Positions 1 through 5,881 of a stretch of 7,004 bases of DNA are shown here, piece by piece (the stretch's first letter is position 1; the number at the start of each line of letters is the position of its first letter). A program made the translations under genes and the position numbers. The stretch is from assembly GCA_015522935.1 (NCBI GenBank), contig WALH01000001.1, forward strand, positions 1 through 7,004, written 5' to 3'. Source of the stretch: DHVE2 group archaeon. GTDB lineage: Archaea; Thermoplasmatota; Thermoplasmata; Thermoplasmatales; Aciduliprofundaceae. The notes under the pieces are model-generated. The model saw nothing but the letters and a program-made list of their open reading frames with translations, was not told the origin of the DNA and made no database searches.

Positions 1-1
1 C

Positions 2-757
2 AATAAACTCAACAATGCCAAATTTCTAAAGATAAATGATAAAAAGGTTGAATTAGCGAAACAGGTGAGAGTCCACGGGAGAGTTACAAATATAGAAGGA
101 GAGCCTTTAAAAGATGTGGAAATTATATTAGTCAAGGGTTGGGGAGAGGGCGTTACGGCTGGCGCTATAGGATTAAGCGATGCCGATGGTTTCTTTGATT
201 TATATGCACCTGAAGGACATTACCATCATATATTTGCCTGCGACTGTGATTATGGAAAAGAAAAGTTAGAATTTTATGGCTGGAACCTAAATTTAAGAGA
301 TGAGCTTGAGTTAAATATTAAAGTTGATAAAATTGAAATTTACAGGGTTGCAGTGGCAACAACATCGGAAAGGGCGATTTTAGTTGATTTTTGTCCCATG
401 GATGTTGTTCACACGGTTAAAAAAGGCTCAGTTATCTTTCCGCGTGTAATGGAAAAATTGAAAAGGGGAGAGAAGGTATCAACGGAAGAATTCAACAGCA
501 TCTATCCGAAAATCAAGAAGGAAAATGTGAGGTTATTCTTAGGAGGTAGGAAATTAAATATCTGGACCATAGGGGAGAGATACCATTCCCTTCAAAATTA
601 TGGTATTCCATTGTTAAGAAGGGGATATATTGTTGAGGCCGAAATTCCCAAGGATTTAAAATCAGGTAAATACAATTTAAAAATTGAATTATCAGCAGAG
701 TTTGAAGGAATTAAAGAATATGGAGAGGCAGTTTATTTTGATGTTTATGTGCCATAA
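2..757 (+). CDS. Carboxypeptidase-regulatory-like domain protein, 5' end outside window (partial)
   Basis: The reading frame has no stop between base 2 and the TAA at 755-757, so 251 residues are visible and the true start probably lies left of the window. The only in-frame start codon in the first codons is the GTG at 65. It has no Shine-Dalgarno sequence or promoter in front, and the 21 upstream codons read like ordinary protein (KFLKINDKKVEL), so I do not accept GTG65 as the start. Numbered from GTG65, residues 2-50 match the carboxypeptidase-regulatory-like (transthyretin-like) beta-sandwich pattern: VHGRVTNIEGEPLKDVEI, then GLSDADGFFDLYAPEG. Such modules usually act in structure or adhesion and are not catalytic. 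Residues 95-230 are a second region, rich in beta strand, that I do not recognise; its end (GYIVEAEIPKDLKSGKYNL onward) looks Ig-like. No membrane segment or C-terminal anchor is visible, and location cannot be judged without the N-terminus. The gene converges on the helicase. The module call is moderately sure; the overall function is unknown. Confidence 0.75.
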   Translation, partial: NKLNNAKFLKINDKKVELAKQVRVHGRVTNIEGEPLKDVEIILVKGWGEGVTAGAIGLSDADGFFDLYAPEGHYHHIFACDCDYGKEKLEFYGWNLNLRDELELNIKVDKIEIYRVAVATTSERAILVDFCPMDVVHTVKKGSVIFPRVMEKLKRGEKVSTEEFNSIYPKIKKENVRLFLGGRKLNIWTIGERYHSLQNYGIPLLRRGYIVEAEIPKDLKSGKYNLKIELSAEFEGIKEYGEAVYFDVYVP

Positions 758-767
758 ATTGAGAGAT
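758..767. other. Convergent gene junction, 10 bp between stop codons
   Basis: The TAA of the left-hand plus-strand gene ends at 757 and the TAA of the helicase (TTA on the plus strand) occupies 768-770. No hairpin or long T-tract fits in the gap. On the plus strand the first T-rich stretches are short (TCTTTT near 776-781), already inside the helicase. On the minus strand transcription enters the left-hand gene before any T-run appears. Both mRNAs therefore probably end inside each other's coding region and have complementary 3' ends. The gap is seen directly; the overlap of transcripts is inferred. Confidence 0.6.
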
Positions 768-3700
768 TTAAAAATATCTTTTGAAAATTTCCAGTGCCTC
801 ATCGTTTGTATATTTTGAAATCTTAAATCCCCTTTTACTCTGCGATGCTTTAACCACACCCACAATATCCCCTTTAATAACCAAGAAGCCCCTTTCTTGT
901 GGATGAATTTCAAAAAGAAAATCGGCGAGAGGATCATCCGGGTGAAGCACCACTGGCTCATCATACACCCTCACGGACTCAATTTCATTCTCAAATGCGT
1001 AATAAATCTTTCCATCATTTAGGTAAAGCCCCCTGTTCAAATCGGATTGCAAAAGCATCTTGGTTCCTTCTTCTCTGGAAATGTATCCCCCCGAGAAATG
1101 TTTCACCAACTCCCCATTCAAGAATCCGAAAATACGCAAAAGATTTTCTAAAAATACCTGTTTTCCGTAATCTTCCGAGTATTTTTTAGGCACATAAACA
1201 TATCCACCCGAATACTTCGCTATATAATTACCCTTGTAAAGCTCGACCAACGCCTGGCGTGTTCTTTCCGAACCTAATGGCGACTCCTCCATTATTTCCC
1301 CAAGCACCATTTTTTTGTTCTCTTCAAGCATGGAGAGAATAACCTTCATATCCTTACCTATCCTCTTATTTCTTATGGCCTGAAAGAGTGAAATATCCCC
1401 TTTCGTAGCATAAATCGGATTCCCCTTTAGATCTACAGTTTCGTAAAGTAGTTCTGAACGGTAATACTTCTCAACTGCAATTTTTTTTCTTGATCTCAGT
1501 AATTCAAAGTCGCTGTGAACTCCCATAAGGAATCTGGCCACTTCTAAGGGATTGGCAAGTTTTCTTTCTGGCACGATTCTTCCCTTCCAAAGAAGATAGG
1601 AGATTATTTTTGCCTGCAAGAATACTTTATCAGAAATGCCTCCAGAAACGTAATAATCACCAATTTTTCTGAATTTTTGAATGTGCGGATTAAAACTCAA
1701 AATCACGATTTCTCTATTTGATAATTCCTTGAGAAACTCTTTTTTGTTTCCTTCAACCCTGTGAACAGCAAAGCTGTCGATTCTGTTCTCTACGTCTCCA
1801 GTAGCTATTATTTTTCCATCCTTCACCATAATATGCGTACCAACTTCGTTGAAGAGATCATATATACGATGGAGAATTGGATACGTGAAAGGATCTTCCT
1901 TAGGCACCACAAATGTTCCCTTTGAGTTCGTATTTATTTTCTCACCTGTATGATAATAGGGCATACCTTCTACATAAACTCTCTGGAAAAGATTTCTGTA
2001 TTCAGAGAAACGAATGGAGGTGAATCTCTCAATCTCGTGCTCGGCCAGAGGACCATATTCATCTAAAATTTTCCTGATAAATTCAACAACCGTTCCGTAA
2101 GGCTCATAGTACAGTTCACGTAAATATTCTTTTCCTTCATTTCTCTGCCTGTACACATAAAGATTTCTTTCCAGTTTTTCTACGATCTCCTTCACATTCC
2201 AAGAAGAATAATTGCTCATTGATTGAACCTTTTGTATTGTTGCTTCCTCGCCTAAGAGTCTTATAATACGAAGTATTTTTTTATCCTCTTCACCCAGCTC
2301 TTCCCTGCGGTAAACTGATACAAGGAGAGGTACATTTTTTATGTGTGTATAGCACAACCTCCCCCCCATAAACCTTCCATAAAGAACCTTCCCCTCCCTC
2401 AGTAGAGAGGATAATTCCTCATGGCATCCCCTGAGCCTCAAAGAATCCTCGTTGAACACAACCAAAAATCGCTCAAAGAACTCATCGCAGTTCATCTTTT
2501 TAAGGATTTTAGATGCTCTGTAATTTTGGAGAGCTTCCCATTTCATTCCGCTCATTTTTCTGAGATTTTCATAATCTTCACGAAGCATGTACTGCTCCCC
2601 GTAGCCCACCAAAAACACGCCCTTCACAACGGTACCCTCGTCTACCATGTACTTGAGTATCCTTCTTAAATCTTCCTCGCCTATCTTCAATGTGTAAAGG
2701 ATTTCTTCGAATGTAAGAGGTGCACGGAAGTAAAGAAGATTTCTTATGAGAATTTCAATGGCGTAATCCCTATCAATTTGCTCCGATTCACGGCGGTACC
2801 ATAAAAACTCACCATTTTTCAATTTTCTTCCCGCTAAATAGGCACGTTCCATACACTTAAGCGATTCATAAACCTCACTCTTTTTCATCTTCAGTTCCTT
2901 TGCAATCTCTTCAACTTTTTTCTCACCACTCCATTCTATTGTCCTATTACATTCCCTCACGTAAATGGTTGAAAATACAGAATACATATTATCCGTCGTC
3001 CACAAAAGCCGTGTTGTTTGAATGGAGACAATTTTTCCCTTGGAAACATATTCTTCTACGTATTTCCTCATTTTCTCCTCTGGGATATCTGAATAATCGA
3101 ATACATTTATACCTCTTCGATGCAAGATATCTGCGCCTGGAGCCAGAGAGAGGAATTTTATTATATCCTCCCTCGTCCGAATTCTGAACTTCTTCTCGAA
3201 ATATTCTCGAATCGCATCTTCATTGAAAACAGTGCCTATCTCCTCCGCCGGAATTATTCTCTCCAGAAGCTTCATATGTAATTCCTTAAGCAATGCACTG
3301 CGATCCTCCATCAGAACTATATCTGAAATTCCAACTAAAATTATGCTGTGGGCGAATATGCTCGGCGTGTCGCTGTAATTAAGAATTTCGATTTTTATAT
3401 ACCCCCTTTCCATATCCTCCAGAACCTTTTTGGCATTAGGCATGTCCATTGCTATATTGAGAATTTCGTTGAACGTTTCTTCCATCACAGGGAAATCAGG
3501 GATTTCATGAAGAATTCTCAGAATTCTCTCGCTTCTCAACTGCTGTCTTGCCACGGATATGCTCTTTCCCTTGTACTTCCGGAGAACCATAAATGCTCGA
3601 GTTGCCACATGCCTGAATCTCTGCTTGAAAAGCTCGGTGTTGAATATTGCATTCCTGAGGATTCCTTCCAAATCTTCTTCGCTCAAAATATCCTTGAGGG

Positions 3701-5810
3701 CGTCAAGTGGAATCTTCTTTTTGCTTGTAAGCATGAATGCATCATCGGTTATGCTTATACCCACATTAACGCCATAAATTTCACTTATGCGGTACGCGTA
3801 AGCACGCGATAAAGCGTCGTTAACCCTCCTTCCAAGGGGATAATGGAAAATTATGTTGTATTTTCCGGATGGGTCAATATATCCCTCTATTACAAATCTC
3901 CGGTGCGTTGGAACGGAATGATGTAAACCTTCCGATATGTAAGAGACTATACTCTTGGCACTGCTTTTATCCAAATAGTAATCTTTTATCAAAATTTCTA
4001 TGGTTTCTTCTTCTCCCCTCCCGCGTATGTTCTTCTCCACGAATTCTCTAAATCTTCCAACCTCAATGCTTAAATCGAAGGATCTTGGCAGCATCTCTCC
4101 GACCCATGAGGGAATTGTAGGCCTTTTGCCTGATGCATCTCTAACCACAACCCTATTGCTCCTTATGCTCACAACCTCATATGTCCTCGCTCCTAAAACA
4201 AAAACGTCGCCCCTTTGCAATTTTTCAACGAATTTCTCACTTAAATCTCCAAGCCTTTTACCATCAATATCAATCACAAGATAATCAGCCTCATCTGGAA
4301 TCGTGCCTATGTTCATAAAATAAATCATTCTCGAGCTCCTTTTTCTTCCGAATCGCATTTCCTCTTCATCGAACCAGATTTTAGAATAAATAGTATCGCC
4401 CAAAACCTTGCCACCAAGATAGCGGAGGACTTCAACCATCTTTTCCTTGGGTAATTCGTGGTAGCAGTAGGAATTTCTTACGAGTTTGTATGCTTCGTCC
4501 ACGTCCCATCTTTTCTCTAAACTCATTCCCACTACTATCTGAGCTAAAACATCAAGCGAGTTCTTTGGAATGGAAATTCTATCTATCTTTCCTTCATAGG
4601 CGCATTTAACAAGAGTCGTGCATTCCACAAGGTCATCAGGATCAAAAACCACAAACCTTCCCTTGGCCCTTCTACCATATGCATGACCGCTCCGCCCAAT
4701 TCTCTGCAATCCCTTCGCCACACTTTTAGGCGAGCCAATCTGAACAACCAAGTCAATATACCCAATATCAATCCCCAATTCAAGGGATGTGGATGAGATG
4801 ACACATTTTAACCGGCCTTCTTTCAGATCCTTTTCAACGCGCAACCTCGTTTCCTTGCTCAAGGAGCCATGATGAGCTTCAATCTTCTCCACGCCCCTCT
4901 CCTTCAATTTGTATGCAACATGCTCCGCGCCACTTCGAGTGTTTGTGAATATTAGCGTGGTGCGATGCTTATTTATTAAATTTACCAAAATATCGTACAT
5001 TCTCTCACTTGCCACCTCGTATGGCGTGGATATGAGATTGTCCACAGGAGTTATAACTCGGAGATCCATATAGCGGCGCATCTTCGCTTCAACAACATAA
5101 ATATCCCTCTCCTTCTCACCACGATAACCGCTCAGAAACCTTGCAATTTCCTCTATGGGGGATTGGGTCGCACTTAATCCAATCCTCTGAAACTCCCCAG
5201 CGTAATAGGCTAAGCGCTCTAAATTTAAAGAGAGCATCACACCCCTCTTGTTGTTTGCAATCTCATGTATCTCGTCCACAATTACGTACCTTACATCTTT
5301 AAATTTCTCCCTGAATTTGGGGGCGGTTAAAGCCAAAGCCAGAGATTCTGGAGTTGTGATAAATATATGTGGTGGCTTCTTAAGCATTTTCTGCCTCTCG
5401 CTGGTGCTCGTGTCTCCAGAACGAACGGCAACACGAATTTTAGGTATCTTTATTCCCTTTTTCTTCGCTATCTCCTTTATCTCGCTGAGGGGAACTTCAA
5501 GATTTCGGTGAATATCATTCGCCAGAGCTTTTAAAGGCGAGATGTAAACGCAGTAAATTTTATCCTCTAATTTGCCATTTTTGGCTAAGAGGAAAAGCTC
5601 GTTTATTATGGATATGAACGCCGTTAAGGTTTTCCCGCTTCCGGTGGGCGAGGAAACCAGAACATTTTTACCTTCATGAATTAAGGGAACAGCATACCCC
5701 TGTGGTTCAGTGAGCTTTTCGTATTTTGAATTGAACCACTCTGCAATAATTTCATCAAAGAGCGAAAGAACATCGTCCTTCTTCCATCTTCTCTTCACGC
5801 GTGTTATCAT
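768..5810 (-). CDS. lhr: Lhr-family superfamily 2 helicase, long form with C-terminal domain
   Basis: This is an ATP-dependent 3'-5' helicase/translocase of the Lhr family, which in other organisms acts in DNA repair or on RNA:DNA hybrids. Motifs in order: Q motif ending TEPQ (34-37); Walker A PTGSGKT (55-61); Ia SPLKALANDI (91-100); Ib TTPESL (152-157); Walker B DEIH (179-182), typical of Lhr; III SAT (213-215); IV LIFTNTR (286-292); V SLELGIDIG (342-350); VI QRIGRSGH (369-376). All are intact. A winged helix follows (about 415-470, IPKNSLDVLAQIVVGM), then a beta-rich segment (490-575, with GDVFVLGARTYEVV and PSWVGEMLP), then the DEAD/H-associated domain (about 580-850), with HYPLGRRVNDALSRAYAYR, ITDDAF and PDFPVMEETFNEIL. 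Residues 860-1680 form a long C-terminal part with several winged-helix-like segments (about 960-1010, 1015-1080, 1177-1223, 1239-1287, 1485-1540, 1554-1605). At 1680 residues it is close to or longer than E. coli Lhr (1538) and about twice the usual archaeal Lhr. The ATG at 5810 is chosen because it lies just behind a promoter and puts the Q motif where the family has it. Family call very sure; substrate unknown. Confidence 0.96.
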   Translation of the reverse strand: MITRVKRRWKKDDVLSLFDEIIAEWFNSKYEKLTEPQGYAVPLIHEGKNVLVSSPTGSGKTLTAFISIINELFLLAKNGKLEDKIYCVYISPLKALANDIHRNLEVPLSEIKEIAKKKGIKIPKIRVAVRSGDTSTSERQKMLKKPPHIFITTPESLALALTAPKFREKFKDVRYVIVDEIHEIANNKRGVMLSLNLERLAYYAGEFQRIGLSATQSPIEEIARFLSGYRGEKERDIYVVEAKMRRYMDLRVITPVDNLISTPYEVASERMYDILVNLINKHRTTLIFTNTRSGAEHVAYKLKERGVEKIEAHHGSLSKETRLRVEKDLKEGRLKCVISSTSLELGIDIGYIDLVVQIGSPKSVAKGLQRIGRSGHAYGRRAKGRFVVFDPDDLVECTTLVKCAYEGKIDRISIPKNSLDVLAQIVVGMSLEKRWDVDEAYKLVRNSYCYHELPKEKMVEVLRYLGGKVLGDTIYSKIWFDEEEMRFGRKRSSRMIYFMNIGTIPDEADYLVIDIDGKRLGDLSEKFVEKLQRGDVFVLGARTYEVVSIRSNRVVVRDASGKRPTIPSWVGEMLPRSFDLSIEVGRFREFVEKNIRGRGEEETIEILIKDYYLDKSSAKSIVSYISEGLHHSVPTHRRFVIEGYIDPSGKYNIIFHYPLGRRVNDALSRAYAYRISEIYGVNVGISITDDAFMLTSKKKIPLDALKDILSEEDLEGILRNAIFNTELFKQRFRHVATRAFMVLRKYKGKSISVARQQLRSERILRILHEIPDFPVMEETFNEILNIAMDMPNAKKVLEDMERGYIKIEILNYSDTPSIFAHSIILVGISDIVLMEDRSALLKELHMKLLERIIPAEEIGTVFNEDAIREYFEKKFRIRTREDIIKFLSLAPGADILHRRGINVFDYSDIPEEKMRKYVEEYVSKGKIVSIQTTRLLWTTDNMYSVFSTIYVRECNRTIEWSGEKKVEEIAKELKMKKSEVYESLKCMERAYLAGRKLKNGEFLWYRRESEQIDRDYAIEILIRNLLYFRAPLTFEEILYTLKIGEEDLRRILKYMVDEGTVVKGVFLVGYGEQYMLREDYENLRKMSGMKWEALQNYRASKILKKMNCDEFFERFLVVFNEDSLRLRGCHEELSSLLREGKVLYGRFMGGRLCYTHIKNVPLLVSVYRREELGEEDKKILRIIRLLGEEATIQKVQSMSNYSSWNVKEIVEKLERNLYVYRQRNEGKEYLRELYYEPYGTVVEFIRKILDEYGPLAEHEIERFTSIRFSEYRNLFQRVYVEGMPYYHTGEKINTNSKGTFVVPKEDPFTYPILHRIYDLFNEVGTHIMVKDGKIIATGDVENRIDSFAVHRVEGNKKEFLKELSNREIVILSFNPHIQKFRKIGDYYVSGGISDKVFLQAKIISYLLWKGRIVPERKLANPLEVARFLMGVHSDFELLRSRKKIAVEKYYRSELLYETVDLKGNPIYATKGDISLFQAIRNKRIGKDMKVILSMLEENKKMVLGEIMEESPLGSERTRQALVELYKGNYIAKYSGGYVYVPKKYSEDYGKQVFLENLLRIFGFLNGELVKHFSGGYISREEGTKMLLQSDLNRGLYLNDGKIYYAFENEIESVRVYDEPVVLHPDDPLADFLFEIHPQERGFLVIKGDIVGVVKASQSKRGFKISKYTNDEALEIFKRYF

Positions 5811-5837
5811 TTTAAAGCATAGAATAAGGGTATCATG

Positions 5838-5854
5838 AAATTTAAAGTTTTCCC
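5838..5854 (-). promoter_or_regulatory. Archaeal BRE/TATA promoter of the helicase gene
   Basis: On the minus strand the sequence reads GGGAAAACTTTAAATTT, a purine-rich BRE-like stretch followed by the TATA-like box CTTTAAAT (5847-5840). The box centre is about 33 nt before the helicase ATG at 5810. With the usual archaeal spacing of roughly 25 nt to the transcription start, the mRNA would begin near 5816-5820, leaving a leader of 10 nt or less. No Shine-Dalgarno sequence precedes the ATG, which fits leaderless or nearly leaderless translation. The element is seen; its use is inferred. Confidence 0.6.
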
Positions 5855-5859
5855 ATTAC

Positions 5860-5881
5860 AAAACGAAAAAATTAGAAAAAA
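5860..5881 (-). terminator. Oligo-T terminator region after the surface protein gene
   Basis: Directly after the TAA at 5884-5882 the minus strand reads TTTTTTCTAATTTTTTCGTTTT: two T6 tracts (5881-5876 and 5871-5866) and a T4 (5863-5860), with no stable hairpin before them. Archaeal RNA polymerase terminates at such repeated oligo-T stretches in the non-template strand. The tracts end about 6 bases before the helicase BRE-like element, so the two genes are probably separate transcription units. Confidence 0.6.

Noticed and set aside
674..687. Inverted repeat CAATTT-AA-AAATTG in the left-hand gene, as a possible terminator for the helicase mRNA
   Set aside because: A 6-bp AT-only stem with a 2-nt loop is too weak and is expected by chance in AT-rich coding sequence.
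692..964. 90-codon minus-strand ORF over the convergent junction
   Set aside because: It overlaps the helicase 3' end and the left-hand gene in another frame, its translation has no domain character, and it has no promoter or ribosome binding site; it is a shadow.
899..1189. 96-codon plus-strand ORF
   Set aside because: Antisense to the helicase C-terminus, with low-complexity, unfolded-looking composition and no upstream signals.
3348..3812. 154-codon plus-strand ORF antisense to the helicase
   Set aside because: It lies wholly inside the well-conserved DEAD/H-associated domain of the helicase on the other strand. Its translation is rich in His, Ser, Phe and Cys, as expected for an antisense frame.
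4583..4804. 73-codon minus-strand ORF inside helicase motifs V-VI
   Set aside because: It is a same-strand alternative frame across the most conserved part of the helicase core; the helicase frame explains the conservation.
5809..5817. Second TATA-like string (minus-strand CTTTAAAAT) overlapping the helicase start codon
   Set aside because: A transcription start about 25 nt further on would fall inside the coding sequence with no suitable start codon before the Q motif. The box at 5847-5840 is better placed.
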